Below, piece by piece: positions 21,318-34,220 of a stretch of 64,000 nt of DNA (positions within the stretch are counted from its first letter, which is position 1; every line of letters begins with the position of its first letter). Where the stretch lies: contig WPDH01000183.1 in assembly GCA_019137255.1 (NCBI GenBank), positions 1 through 64,000 of the forward strand. The letters run 5' to 3'. This DNA is from Corinectria fuckeliana. Taxonomy: Eukaryota; Ascomycota; Sordariomycetes; Hypocreales; Nectriaceae. The notes under the pieces were generated by a model. It was not told where the DNA came from, searched no databases, and worked only from the letters and a program-made list of their open reading frames with translations. Position numbers and translations under genes: made by a program.

Positions 21318-22084
21318 GATGATGATTGTTGCTTTGTTTGTGTGTATGTGGATGTGGATGTGGATGTGGATGTAGATGTAGAGAAATGGATGTAAGCCAA
21401 TGGTGGGTATGTGCCACAGCGTGTGCAAATAATCAAGTGAGCGCTGAAGAAGAGTCTGAGATGGTAGAATAAAGCCAGCACAGCCAGATACACTCGTCGT
21501 CTTATATCGCTTCGCTTTGGAGCATGTCGTGGCATCTTGGAGTCGTCGACGTCATGCCGTATGCCAAAACCTCCATGTTGCTGTTTATGGGCGGGACCCC
21601 ATCGTGGCCTGTGGGGAAACCCTCACTGGATCTTATGTCAATATGACGACTTGGATCGGCATGTGGCCAAAGCGAAAACCCCATCCATTATTCAACGGAG
21701 ATAAGTCCCCGCGGCGCCAAGGCAAAGTCCCTGGAGCAATGAAAACGGTTGCTAGTAAGTGCTTGATCCTCCAGATGCGATTGTTGCAGTGGAGACTTGT
21801 ATACGCTGGCACAGTGGGAATCAAGACAACTTTCGCATGCCTATTTTAGATGCGAATACTGTACAATACCGTCCATGAGTAAGCGTAAACAGACAAATAG
21901 CAAATCAACGTCAACTCTCTTATGCACTCCAGCAAAATTAAATCCCCTGGTCTTCGTCGTCAACATCCTCCTCGCCCTCCAGGATATATCAGCAAAGTGC
22001 TTCCAAAATGAACAAACTCTATCACACAGTTGCAATTGTGCCTCGCGAATGCCTCCCGTAGTGGAGGACTTGATGATACAAGAC
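21318..22084. other. intergenic region upstream of small gene
   Basis: 767 bp containing the promoter of the 79-aa gene and, from about 21850, the 3' region of the PARP-finger gene, both on the minus strand. No other gene is supported. Confidence 0.5.
21346..21381. repeat. ATGTGG/ATGTAG hexanucleotide repeat
   Basis: Six tandem hexamers (four ATGTGG then two ATGTAG) in the predicted 5' leader of the small minus-strand gene, about 30 nt upstream of its start codon. Confidence 0.85.
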
Positions 22085-23424
22085 TTAAGCCTTGCGGGGA
22101 CGACCTCGGCGAGCCTTGGGCTTGGGCGCGGGTTTCTCCTCCTCCTCGGAGGCCGGCTCGTCTTCCTCGTCAGGGCTTGGCTCCTTCTTTGTCAAGGACC
22201 TGCGTCCTTTCTTAGCCGGAGCTGGAACTGGTTCTTCATCCTCACTCTTTTCCTGGACCTTTTTGACAGCGGCCTTGCGGCCTCTCTTAGGAGGAGCTGG
22301 CGCTTCATCTTCGCTCTCGCCCTTGGCCTTGGCGGCGGTCTTGCGTCCCTTCTTGACGGGTGCTGGTTCCTCATCCTCATCCTCATCTTCGCTCTCGACC
22401 TTAGCCTTGGCAGCGGCCTTGCGTCCTCGCTTTACGGGCGCTGGCTTCTCATCTTCGCTCTCCTCCTTAGCTTTGGCAGATGATTTGCGAGCACGGACGG
22501 GCCTGGAAGAAGCCGGTTTCTCGCCCTCCGCATCAGCCTTCTTTGCCTTGGTAGGCTGGGACTTCTTTGCCTTCTTAGGCTGAGGCTCGTCCTCATCGTC
22601 CTCGTCGTCCACAGCCTTCTTCCGGCCACGCTTGGCCTTCTTGGGAGGAGAGGCATCATCATCTCCCGCGGCCTAAAGGGTTAGCATACATTTGTGGAAG
22701 AAACTGGAGTCCAAACTTACGGCAGCTTCAGCGGCCTCCTTCTTTTTGCGCTGGGCGGCGGTGACATGAATTCCTTTCTCACCAAGCTTGTTCTTCTCGG
22801 GGTCCTGTAACGATGAGCGAGTGAACCAGCTTGTTGACCTCCGATGTGGATGGCTTACCCCGTTGAAATCTTCAGGAGCAATGTGGCCGTCGCTCAAGCA
22901 GCGGCGCACCTTCTCCTGCACCTTGGGATCGCTTGATGAAGTCAGTTTCGTCTCACTTTATTGAGCGCAGCTTGCGTCACCTACTCAAGTTCATCGTAGC
23001 CGTCGATGGCGTTGTAATCATAGCTGCCGTCGTCCTGTTCACAGAGCTCTCTCATGTGTTCGACTTGTTGTCCAGAAACGCAGCCCCTTTGAAGAGACGG
23101 AGGTGGTTAGTTGTCTGAGCCCCAAGCTCGAGTGACGGAGGCAGGCTCTTTCTTACCAGTGCTTCCACTGCCAGCTTCCATGTTCTTGAATCTCAGCCCA
23201 GGTGCCGAAGCGGATGGTTCCCTTGGCGACCTTGTCACCGCGCTTCTTGCACTCGCCGTCCTTGCAGCCGGCGCGGTTGTTGGGCGATATTTCTGGTGGG
23301 TCAATGTCAGCGAGGATTCCCATTCCAAGCTCGCAGCAGCCCTGAGCCTGGCGTTGCAAAAGAGGCGACAGCGAGGCGAAAAAAAGAGAGAGAGTTGCGA
23401 CTTACCGATACGATACTGCGGCAT
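22085..23424 (-). CDS. PARP-type zinc-finger chromatin protein with basic/acidic repeats
   Basis: Six exons on the minus strand: 23424-23406, 23292-23157, 23086-22985, 22931-22859, 22804-22721 and 22672-22085, giving 327 aa. The N-terminal zf-PARP domain (about residues 1-100) shows zinc ligands C16, C21, H51 and C54 within NNRAGCKDGEC and WKHWGCV; in this family the finger recognises DNA nicks and breaks. After about residue 120 the protein becomes tandem Lys/Arg blocks (KRGRKAA, KKGRKTAAKAK, KKGRRSL) alternating with SEDE acidic patches, ending RRGRPRK, an AT-hook-like GRP core. There is no PARP catalytic domain, which is normal for this fungal family. It is probably nuclear. The role in DNA repair or chromatin is inferred from the domain only. 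Confidence 0.88.
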
Positions 23425-24111
23425 TTTGGTGATGAAGGTTGCTCGATGGACAGGCCTTGAAAAATGGGATGGAGGAAACGAAATCTGAAATCTCGGCTGC
23501 GGGAGCGCACGCGACTGTGTTGGCAGCTGCTGGGGTGAGCTATGCCAAGTTTCTCCACTGCAGCTGTTGCTCGAGATATAGTGTTTCGTCCAAGGAATAA
23601 TGGGCTTGTGCGAGAGTGCAATAGGACAGAAAAGATGCCCTGGACTGCTGGTTTCTCCCTTACGAACGAAGAGACCAACGTGTTGGAATGTGATGTGAGG
23701 TAGACAAAGGTGAGGTGAGGTGAGGTGGGATGGAGAAAGTGGGAAGGAGCAAGCATCCTTCTTTCAGCGGAAGGAGTTGGTCCGCGCGCAGACGCGTCGC
23801 TGAGCGCCCGCCAAGCAGGCACGCCCTGGCTCCTGCTGTAAAGCGCTCTTGCTGCAAAGTGCATCTGCTAGTAGTGCACCTGCCCGTGCAGCCAACCAAC
23901 TCCTACCACAACAGTAACAGTCTGCCACGGGTGTGAAACGGGATATTGCATGACTCCCATGCTTTTCGCAGTTTCAATTCACCTCAGTAGAGCTCAACAA
24001 CAAAAACCATCCTTCTGGAAAAAGACTACGCGCATCTATGTCTATCATCTCATCCCGTATCCATGCCCGATCGCCATTCTCTTCCAGATGCAGATAAATT
24101 GCAGACGGCGC
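23425..24111. other. intergenic region, ATR 3' end and zf-PARP promoter
   Basis: 687 bp. It contains gaggtgaggtgaggtgggatgg (23709-23731), a short GGTGA direct repeat, in the leader of the zinc-finger gene. No gene is seen. Confidence 0.5.
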
Positions 24112-27100
24112 TCACAGAAAAGGACACCATCCAATATACATTGCCGCCAAGTTCCTTGGATCAACCGCTTGCTTGATCAGCTCATCGACCTGTCCTTCAA
24201 CTCCCAACGGAATGCTCTCGTTTGGTAGCAAGCCCTTCACCTTTCGCCTGATGCTATCCACCACGCTCTGTGGCTGCAGCTTGACCCCGACGTCCCCTCT
24301 TCGGTGCGCCCGTTTCTCCTTTTGCAAATCGAGAGTCGGGTCATAGATGAAGGCCTCCAAGATGGTCATTAGCGTTTCGTCCTGCTGACGCAAGATGCTC
24401 AGTGTCAGCTCGCACGACTTGCGAAACGGCCCCTCGTAGCCGTATATGCCCATCGCCGCTACCATGTTGTGCGTCAGCCGGAAAGGCACGCGCTCCGGCT
24501 TAGCAAACGTGAGTCCCTTGTCAAAGAGACAGTTGAAGTCAACGTGGAAGACTCCGCCGTTGCCCTCCTCGAGATTCACGTTCTCGCCGTGTCTATCACC
24601 TAGTCCCAAGATCGTGCCAACCATGGACATGACGGCGCAGGAGCGTGTATATCTTAGACGCGCAGCAAACCAAGTCGATGGGTTAGGAAACTGTTGCGTG
24701 AACCAGAAATGTAGCATTGGGGGGAATCTTCCCAGGACTTCGTCTTCGAATATCCGGTTCTTGCCCTCGGACAGACATGCTTCATCCATGAGTTGTTTGA
24801 GTGCATTGTAGTCCGGATAGATCTTGCGCGAGGCATAGAGGCTGATGAGGATATCTCGCATCGTCTTGATTCCCGGCACCCACTCGATGATGCCGCACTC
24901 TTCGTTGAGGGGTGTTACAGCATACGTCCGTATGTACAGCTGCCTTCGACTCGATTCCGCATCGCGCTTCAAGGATCGGTTAATGAGACTGTTGAACTCC
25001 ATCAGGCGTTGATCGGTTCGGAGATCATCCTTGGGCTTGATCAAGAGCTTGTAGTTCTTGCCATCCGTGCCCCGCGCTGTGAGGCGCCTTGGCTTCGCCA
25101 GTGAGCTTAACACCAAAACATCATCCAGGAAGCAGTCAATCGTGGTTACGTCTCTCGAGAAGGCCTTGTGTTTCTTGACATACTCTGATACTGCCGGGAG
25201 TGTCGCCGTCAAAGACCCTTCCACAGGCACAACTAGCGGGCATGGGGTGCACTTGTGGTTGAACCGGAGGTCTCTAGAAAGACTGGCCTGCACCGTCTTG
25301 TTGCCTGGGAACTCTCCGTGTGTGCATGCGAAAAGCAACTGTTCAGCTAGCTTCTCTCCCATTCGTAGGAGATACTTCAGGTCGTAGGACGACCCTTCCA
25401 CCTTCCGCGAAACGTTCCGAACTGCTTGGAGGATTTGGGTGCCCCTTGCCTTTCGCTCTGACACCTGTTTGGTCGTCATGATGCCCATGAGACTCCACAG
25501 CGCTTGTCGAGGATGAGCTTCGACCACCTTGACAATAATGTGCGTAAGCCGATCGAAAACGTTCGGGTTCGGATGGGCAATACGTGCTACAATCTGTGGC
25601 AAAGACGTGTAGAGGATGTAAGCGGGAAGACGTTGAATGTACTTGTCCAAGAACGAATGTAGAAGGTTCAACTGCTCGACACGCCTTCGGTGAAGTTCGC
25701 GCGAGAGGGATACCTTACCCTCAGGAGCTTTGTCCACTTGCGCTCCCAGGTCCAACCATAGTGTCAAGATCCTCGGGAGGGTCTGGTACAGGTATTTGGT
25801 CCCAGAGTTCAGTGACCGCACGTAGTTCTCAATGACCAGCCTGGCAATTTCGCCGGTAACGTAGTTGTCGCTTTGATCGTCCACCTTGAGCGGCTTCTCC
25901 GACTCTAGAATTTTCTTGTAGTGGCGGCCGAGGTAATAGTGACCCTTCTCCCAGGTTGAATACGTCTTTGGGGGCTGCTGATACTTCTCTCGCAACGCAC
26001 CGGCGTGCGTTTGACCTGCGTTGTCCAGCCACTTGGCGAGGAGAAGTTGTGCTCTGGCCGTCAAGAGCTTCTGGTGGGAGTTCAGCTTTGTAGAGTTCGT
26101 GCTGGTCGATGTGGTTCCGGTCTGAGTCATGAATTTATTCCCCTTGATAGCGCCCTCAAGCATCTGGATGGCCTTGCGGTGCTGGTCCTCTTTCCATAGC
26201 AGCTTCGCGTTCTCGATAGTAGCTGCATCATCACCAAGCTGGGAGGCGTGTAGCACAGCGTTGAAGGACTGAGAAAGGGAATTCGTCTTTCTTGCGAGTC
26301 GTGCACTCGTTAACCAGAGCCCTGATATATCAACGTTTGAGAATGTAGGTCTGTCTTATTTAGCATGATGACTCTGACTCCGCATTTAGTTGGATGTCGA
26401 CTTACCGAGCAAGTTCCATAGCAGCTTTACGAATACCTAGAAGGTACTGCTTGTCGTTGACGTAAGCGCCTATCACTTCAAGCCGTCTGTCCAGGAGCGT
26501 CATCGTCTTTCGATGTGCTACCTCATTTCCGGGTTTGGCTTCAAGAATAATTTGCAGATCTGCGAGAACGTGACACTTGAGCATGTGGTCATGGCAAGCC
26601 TGGAAGGAGGCAGTTGCTGAAGTGTTCATAGAAGACGAAATCTTTTCTCTCATGTTTCTTATCGTTTCAAGAAACTCGTCGGAGCCGCGGTTCTTGTGCA
26701 AGTTGTTGAAAATGGTTGCTAAAGACACATTGAAGTCTTGAATGACGTCGCCATGAAACCGCTTTGTAAACTTGGCAAGACTGGGCCATCTGCCTGTGAC
26801 CCACGCGGCTTCCACAGCAAATGGAATGATCTTGTTGTCTGTGGAAGGATCTGTATGCATACCCTCAACATGATTTAGAAGTACATCTATTGAGTGTAAG
26901 CGTCGCGCATAGTAAATTAGCGAACACCACTTACCATGTTGGCCAGCCTGTTTCAGACAGTGTAGCAGATCGACTTGAACGTCTACATTGTCGGGGTTTT
27001 CGGTCAATTTCATCTCATACCAACTCTGTACCGCGGTCCACCGGCCGGCTTTTCGGTGACTGAGTATTTGTTGATTGATGTCCAACACGTGCAGATGCGA

Positions 27101-30100
27101 AGATATTCCGTCCAGCCCATCGGGTTCGTCAATGTTTGCGTATATGTCTTGCAGCCTCTCGAGGAGTCGAGTGCGATCGTCGGGCTCCCGTTTCCGTTGC
27201 TCCATTTGCTGAGCGTGTTGCTCAAGATGGAAGAGAGCTCGTGCATACTCATTGCAGTTGATGGCTCGCTGCGATATCAGCTCAGCTGGGATGGTGTCCA
27301 GAGCCTCCTGGACAAGCGCCAACTTTTCTTTGTCAGGCTCGCTGAGACGACCAGCTGATCTCTTGGCCTGTATCCACCTCATTGAGTAGTCGACTACCCG
27401 AAATACAGCCTAGTGGCCATTAAAATGTGAGATACCTCCAAGGACGCACAACTTACATGGCAAAAGAGTTTCATCTCCTCTCGTTCTAGATACGACGTAT
27501 CTTCGCCCGGTTGGTGTTTAAGAATGTCAAGCATTTCACCCATGATTTCTTTCCTTTCCTTCTCACTGCTCCTGCTACCGATGAGGATGTGTAGCATGAG
27601 GTAAGGAAGGAGGAACTCTGCAGTGGAGAGATCCTTGACACGAATCACCCGGGAAAGAGGCTCGAAGATCATATCGCTATGAGGGTTCTGTCCCTTTCGC
27701 AGGAGATCGCCAACTAGTACTCTCAGCCAGTTCGCATAAGCCCTCCCTGGGCGGAAGATGGGATACTCCACCTTCACTGGATTCATGGGGGCTACCATGT
27801 ATTTCGACGAAAGAAAGGGAGTTATGACTTCACGAGTAGATTCTGGGATGGCCATCCATTTCCGGTATATGTCGTCCCCACCGATCATACCACTGCCATG
27901 CATGGTACAGGCGGCCTTGATATCGGATCGATCCAGAAGCTCCTGCATTGCAAACGACAGGAAGCCCTGGAGCTTGAGATCAGTAGCGGATAAGAACGAG
28001 GGAACCAGAACCTCCTGTAGAAGGAATATGGTAAAATCTGTTGTCTCTTTATCCTCCTCAAAGTTGTTCAGCACAACAATGGATCGTTGTTCTCTGGCGG
28101 CCTCGATCTTGTTGGAATCCAGACATCCGATCAAGCCCATGGATTCTGTGCAGAGTCGAGCAATGTCTGCTTGGACACCGTTGTATTTGCACGTGCAGTC
28201 AAGCAAAGATCTCATGAGGGTAGCAATGGCAGTATCTGGCTGCTGGGTAACCGCGGAACTGTGTAATGCGCTTTGGCTAGCTTTGAGGTAAGACGCCAGT
28301 TCAGTCAGGGCCTGAAGAACGACGCCAGAGTTCTCGTGGCCAATTCTTTCGGAGAACACCTCCAAGGCCTCTTCCACGAGTAATATCGGCCGTAGGTCTT
28401 TCAATTTGGAGTTCACCTCTTCCAATCCTGCAATGTGGCTGAGTGAGGGCAGCTTGCTGATATGCTTGGAGACAACGCCTTCATGACGATCAAGCACGAA
28501 ATCTAGCATGCGTTTTACTGTCATCAGCGTGCCTGCGTTCAACGAAGACCAATATCGATCGACAACAAAGAAGGTCGTCTCAAGAAGCGCTTCGACGTCG
28601 TCTTCAAGATGAGTTAGCATCGCTGCCCAGCACGAGAAGCTCACTTCTCGGAGAGTGTCGTGTGATAAGGCAGATAGGAGACATGCGGATATCTAGTTCT
28701 CAGTTAGCATTTGACCTGGGAATTAAACGTAAAATTGCAGCTTACCTGCGGTCGTGCAATTCTTGCATAATCCTTACAGATCCTAATCATTTCTTCCATT
28801 GCTCGGATGCATCGTCGCTGTTCCTGCGCTGGTGGGTGAGTAGGTAGCGAATCGTTGATGACGTCTGTGAGACGAGCCATAAGTCCGAGCAGGTGGGATT
28901 GAAGAAAACGACCGGTTGAGTTTGCCTTTTTCGGCTTCGGCTCTTTCGTTGCTGTCAAGATCATCGTCGCCATGGTGTTGAGAGCTTTGCGGATCTGCGA
29001 GCAAGTTAGAATTTGTGTATTTGCGCGAACACTTCACTGACCGTTGGCTTTCGAGACTCATCTGCCTCACCGGCTGCCTTCAACAATTCCATGACGATGA
29101 GCACTGGCTCAGACTGAAGGAGACCGAGAAGGCCGGTAGATCGAAAATGAGGCGAGATTTCATCAAGTCGTGACCCTGCAAAACCTTCGATATCGTCTGT
29201 ATCTTGGACTAGTAGCAATGCAAGGATGGCAGCGAGATTTGAGCCGTCCATGAGCGGCTGCCAAACTTCAGTTTCCTTTCGAGCTTCCGCGATCTTTTGG
29301 ATGACATCTTTCTGTTTGTCAAGTACAAGCCATGGCAGTGCATGCGTCTGGACTAACAGAAGAAGCTCATTGACAGATATTTGCAGCAATTCCGCGATAG
29401 CTCGACTCATTTGAGGCCGGTGAACCATGTCTTTGGTTGCCATGTATGCGAGGCTTGGCCAAAATGGCTCAAAGAGGCGGCGAGGAGTGGTGCGCCTAGC
29501 TTCAGCAAGATTAAGAAGCTCGTTAAACGCGAATGCGGATACAATGTTGTTGCTGCTTCCGAGGTATTCCAAGAGTTTGATAAGGACTAAATTGAGCTCG
29601 TCTTCAGGGACGACCCTGCCGAGCTGGCCCCAAGCCATTATGCAAGTCTCGACCATATTGGCCTGGTTTTTCTCCGAGATTGACCTGAGAAAAGCAATTG
29701 AGTTCTTCCGATTTCGGCAAACCACATCCTGTTCCGGAGTCGAGAACGACCTATCATGTGAAAAGATTGCCAATGCTCTTCCTGCTGCAATTCGAAGTTC
29801 TCTAACGGAACTGTTCAGAGACTGAAGACACCATTGACCCAGGCTAGATGTTTCCAGATCTAGTAGCCCTGTTTGATCATCGCAATGTACAACGAATCTT
29901 CTCAAGGCCAACATTGCTGCCACCCTTGAGCGTCGAGACTTTGCCAGCGCAGGCAAGCGAACGAGCCTCTCAAAGATCTTTTGTATCTCAGGTCTGGGGC
30001 CTGATGTTGCAACGCTCAAAGGCTGGTTTTGTGTACTCTCTATATCGCACACAGAACACTTTAGATCCTTCACTGTTTGTAGTGCTGAACTTAGCCCCTC

Positions 30101-31876
30101 AAGCTTGTCATTTGACAAGCAACAAGTTCGGCACAAAAGCTCGACGACGAGGCACTGGCGAGACTCATCGACTTGTTGGAACCCATCACTATTCCTCGTT
30201 AGCAAAACAGTAACGCCGGGAACAATTGCTTACTCACAAAAACTCAACTTCAGAAATCACGCCGTCCTGGTCTGGTTTCGTTGGGATCCTTAGGGTCTCA
30301 CGTATCAAACGCATGAGGTGGCTTTGGCTATGAGGAGATTCCCTCGATATCTTGCGTCGCTTTACACTGTCATTAGAAAAGCCTTCATGGTCCTCATATG
30401 TCAATGCCAAAGACTCAATTGCTCTCTGAATCTGTTCATCTTGAAACTTTGACGAATGCAAGCTCGATTCGAGTGCATACGGGAGGGGTGCAGTTGTAAC
30501 TTGTTTAAGCGTCTGCATCATTCTCTACGCTGAATTAGTATACAGTCAAAGTCATGCTATAGGTATCTTACCCAAAGATCAGAGTCCTCTGCCAACGTCG
30601 GGTACAGTAACAAAGGCTCGTCCACTAACTTGGATGCTGCGAGTCGGCTTATGGTTTTGTCCCGGATTGATACTTTTGCAATTGCGACCAAAGCGACACA
30701 ATACATGCGTTGAAGGTTAGGATCGGCGTTGTCTTGGGCCGGCGATCCATCGGAGCTTGATACCATCTCGCTGCATAGCAATATAAGCAGAGTAACTGCT
30801 TTGATTTGAAGAGCAGATAATGTGGCCTCCTTCTCCGACAAGGTATTTGCAACACTCAGAATCAATTCTATGATGCGAACGGACGAGTCCGGAATGACCG
30901 TGTTCCAGCGTCTCTGAAAATTTCGCACATCAATCAGAGTGTCTAAGAGCCATATCGCGCATTCCCAGAACGATGCAACAGTCACGAATGCAGCTTCTCT
31001 AGAGATCAGAGGATAGGATAGAATATTGCACAGACTCGTAACTTGTCGGATAGCTTGTGAGTTTCGATCGACGTGGAACGTGAGCTGGACGGAGGGTGAT
31101 TGAGACTGTAGGATATGGTCCAGCGTGAATGCCGGCGGGAGTATGAGGGTCGTTATAGTATCCTCTCGACGAGGAATAGTGGAAGGGTCCTGAAGATAGC
31201 TTAGAAGGCCTAGCTACGGTTAGTCGCGGGCTCGACAGATGCATAGGCGACACTGGCACTCACTAGACAGTATAGTCCGTAGATAGAGAACCATGGCGGG
31301 AGCCAAGTCCCACAAAGCTGCTGTTTGTGCCACAACGAGCAGGAAATATTGTAGCAGGCCTTCAATGCTCTCGACAAGCTCAACGCACTGAGGATGCCCG
31401 AGGAGCCTAAACAGCTGCGGAAACAGCCATACCCACAAGGGCTCACGCCCCCGAAACAGATAACCCTCCTCATCTGGCTTGTAAGCGAGTACGATTGGTG
31501 TCTCCTTGATTGCGAATCTCAGAAAATTGATGGCCTTGAGCCCTTCTGCCTTGACGTGGGCTCGGTCGAGGAATGGGTCGTCGAATTTTATTCCTTCGAG
31601 CACGACTCGGGAGTAGACGTAAATGAGCATATGGTTGTGCTCAACTCTGTCATTTGGAGTTCTTAGAAGCGCAGGATTGTCTTTGACGCGCTGGATGACG
31701 GCAAAGAAGCCCTTGAGCTCACTGTTCTCGTCCGATTTGGAAGACTTGGTCGACGCAGAAATGTTTTCCACGAGCTGTGCAGCCAAGGTTGACGGAGGTG
31801 GTCCGACGTTAGTGTTTCCGTCGTTTGGATCCCCGAGACCAGGCCCGAAGGCCTTGCTGAAAGATTCGCCAGCCAT
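24112..31876 (-). CDS. MEC1: ATR/Mec1 checkpoint kinase (PIKK family)
   Basis: Giant Ser/Thr kinase that senses RPA-coated single-stranded DNA and drives the replication and damage checkpoint. Nine exons on the minus strand: 31876-31264, 31209-30572, 30524-30238, 30188-29042, 28994-28746, 28692-27457, 27409-26935, 26886-26406 and 26350-24112, with introns of 47-55 nt. All phases close, giving 2454 aa. The N-terminal two thirds are helical repeats, then the FAT region. The PI3K-like kinase is at about 2120-2400: LLIKPKDDLRTDQRLMEFN, the catalytic LGLGDRHGENV and the magnesium motif HVDFNCLFDKG. The FATC tail ends at MYIGWCPFL, as expected. The ATR assignment over ATM or TOR rests on DRHGENV and the FATC end; orthologues are Mec1, UvsB and Mus-9. 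The 48-nt intron at 26887-26934 has no stop and keeps frame. Confidence 0.93.
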
Positions 31877-32180
31877 AATGCATGCAGCATGGTGGCTTCA
31901 ATGTGTGGTGGTTACGGCGACTGAGCTGTTTGAGCTTGGATGGAGACGCGACAGACATGGCGGGGGCACGAGGACACGACGCGGAATCACGTGATTGTAT
32001 TCAAGCTCTTCAGCGCACACACTCTCACATGGTTCTGTCTGTCCTCTACTTAGATTGCTGTTCGCATTATCCCCTTTGCTACATATTCCAAAACGCCTAG
32101 TCCAAAGTCGAATACATCTCATACTCCGTGGATCAGCAGAACTCTCTTCTTCCTATTTCCAACACTTTCGCCTTGCGTCG
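31877..32180. promoter_or_regulatory. ATR promoter / Hsp70-like 3' region
   Basis: 304 bp between the ATR start codon and the stop of the upstream minus-strand Hsp70-like gene. It must contain the ATR promoter. No specific element was identified. Confidence 0.4.
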
Positions 32181-34220
32181 TCACTTCTCATACTCTATGG
32201 TAATCGCATCATGCTTGACCCCTACACAAGTGTGTTAGCCTGGCAAGTTGACGGGAACGTCTTCTGCTTACCTCCAAGTTTGATGGTGTATGTGATGTTG
32301 GCTGATCCGTATACAGCTTCGATCACTCCGCTCAAGCAATAGTATCGGTGCCACCCCATCCGCTTCATCGGCGCCGTTCTTTTCACGGATTGTGGTATCT
32401 TGTTTAGATTGAGCGAGAGGGTCCCTACATGGCGAGTGGTGGAGGTGAAGTGCACCGGTGCTTTCGCGTCGTCATCGTTGCTGTATATGTCGATCTCGGT
32501 TTGGGGTGTATGGCCTAGCATTACGGGAACGTCACACTGATAATCTATCGTCGACGGTTTGCCCTCAGGATATGATTCGCCCTGTTCTTCGTAAGCCATT
32601 GAACACCCTGGAGACGACGGGTACTTACCTTTTGGATAAACCAACACATCTCAACGACCACGTTCTCTTGCTCCTTTTCAGACCAAAATCTGTCCTCTCT
32701 GTCAGCTTGAACTAGCCTGGGGAATTCTCGCAACTCACGCCTCTTTTGGATTGTGTCTCATCATGTCATATCTGGTTAACAAGCACGTCCCATACGACCG
32801 CCTTGCAATCCGAGATGCGACCTCGACTTGGCGCAGGGCGGGCTGATAGTGACCGAGGCCATAAATTGCGGCGCCTTTGACCACAGCAGTCCAGCCATTC
32901 TCTGGTTGAAGGACGTCAGTGCCTTTGCCGACGGCGTCCTGCACTTGAGACTTCAGATATCGGCTTTGCCCGAAGCCACCAACGAGGACCACAGCGGAGA
33001 CTTTGTTACCTGCCATCGAGACTTGCTCCTTGACGAGGCAGACGATATCTTTCATGATGGGTTCAAAGATTTTGGTCTTCATGTCGTTCTGCGGCATGGT
33101 GTATCGATTGCGTCTCAATCCAAGGCTTGGGTCAACCTTGATGGAGAGAGGTTCGCCTTTAGGAGAGAACGTCTTCTTGAACTGCGACATCATGAGCTAA
33201 TTGACCAAGTTGGAGACTGTTCGTAGACGTACCGATTCGAAATCGCTCATAGCAGCCACAAGTCTGGTATCAGTCCAATACTTGTCTCCGTGGGTTTGTT
33301 TCAGGTGACGCCGGAACCGCATATTCAGCATCGACGAACCGCACTTCCCACCTGTGCCTTCCGTCACCTCTTTCATTTCTAATTTGCCAACTTTTGTCAC
33401 TTCATACGATATTAGGTCGACAGTTCCACCGCCGGCATCGCAGACGATAAATTTGCGACCGACTTTCAAAGTCGAAGGGCTGAGGTTCTTGAGTGTGTAC
33501 AAGGCTGCTGCTTCCTGCAACTTGGTCAACATGGATGTTACTTTCTGCACCTTCTCCAGACATACCGGTTCGGATATGAGCTGTATCCTCTGGTTTCCGC
33601 AGAAACCAGCCATTGCGGCTGCCCTCTCCGTCGTCTGTTTGGCAGCATTTGACCAGATAGCTGGAACAGTCACGACTGTTGCCTCTGTTAGGCTGTGTGA
33701 ACAGCAGGTAACTAATATATACTACTCACCAAAATCCATGGGTGTCGATTGCACTATGCTTGGCCCCAGCCGCTTCTCGAGGACGCTGATGAAATGGGTG
33801 TGGAGGCATGACAGGTATGTCTTGGTCAAGTCTACAGCTGACTCTCCATCCCTGGTGATTGTATCTGAATCATCCAGTTTCCTACACATGTGCGCTGATT
33901 AGCTCATGTAACCTCAATTGACTAGGCTGGCACACGAACAACTTGAAGAATTTACTTCTCTTGGCAGATTCGGGAATCTCAAAGCCCCACTGCCACCCAG
34001 AAGCTACTTTGCGAAGCTCTGTGGGCACTTTCGGGCTGCTTTTTGAGGAGGTGACTGAAGGCCAATTCGAGATGACATGTTGAACATCGGGCTGTATGAA
34101 GTCAGTACGTCAACTCGTCCAAAGTGCGATGATTGTAATTACCCGGCTTGTCTCTGCCCAAGCCACGCCCGAGTAGGTGGTCCCGAAGTCAATCGAAACG
34201 ATGATTCTCCGCTCGCTCAT
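32181..34220 (-). CDS. Hsp70-like ATPase, HSPA12-type fungal family
   Basis: Actin/Hsp70-fold ATPase of the divergent family common in filamentous fungi, lacking a canonical C-terminal peptide-binding domain. Eight exons on the minus strand: 34220-34143, 34091-33934, 33881-33730, 33684-33233, 33181-32739, 32698-32629, 32581-32272 and 32221-32181; 567 aa. The nucleotide-binding motifs are clear: phosphate-1 IVSIDFGTTYSGVAWA (residues 6-21), phosphate-2 FIVCDAGGGTVDLISYEV, and adenosine VVLVGGFGQSRYLKSQV. Many expanded family members sit near NLR or incompatibility genes, but none is seen here. One intron (32699-32738) is only 40 nt, so that junction is the least certain; the rest of the frame is well supported. 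Substrate unknown. Confidence 0.87.
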
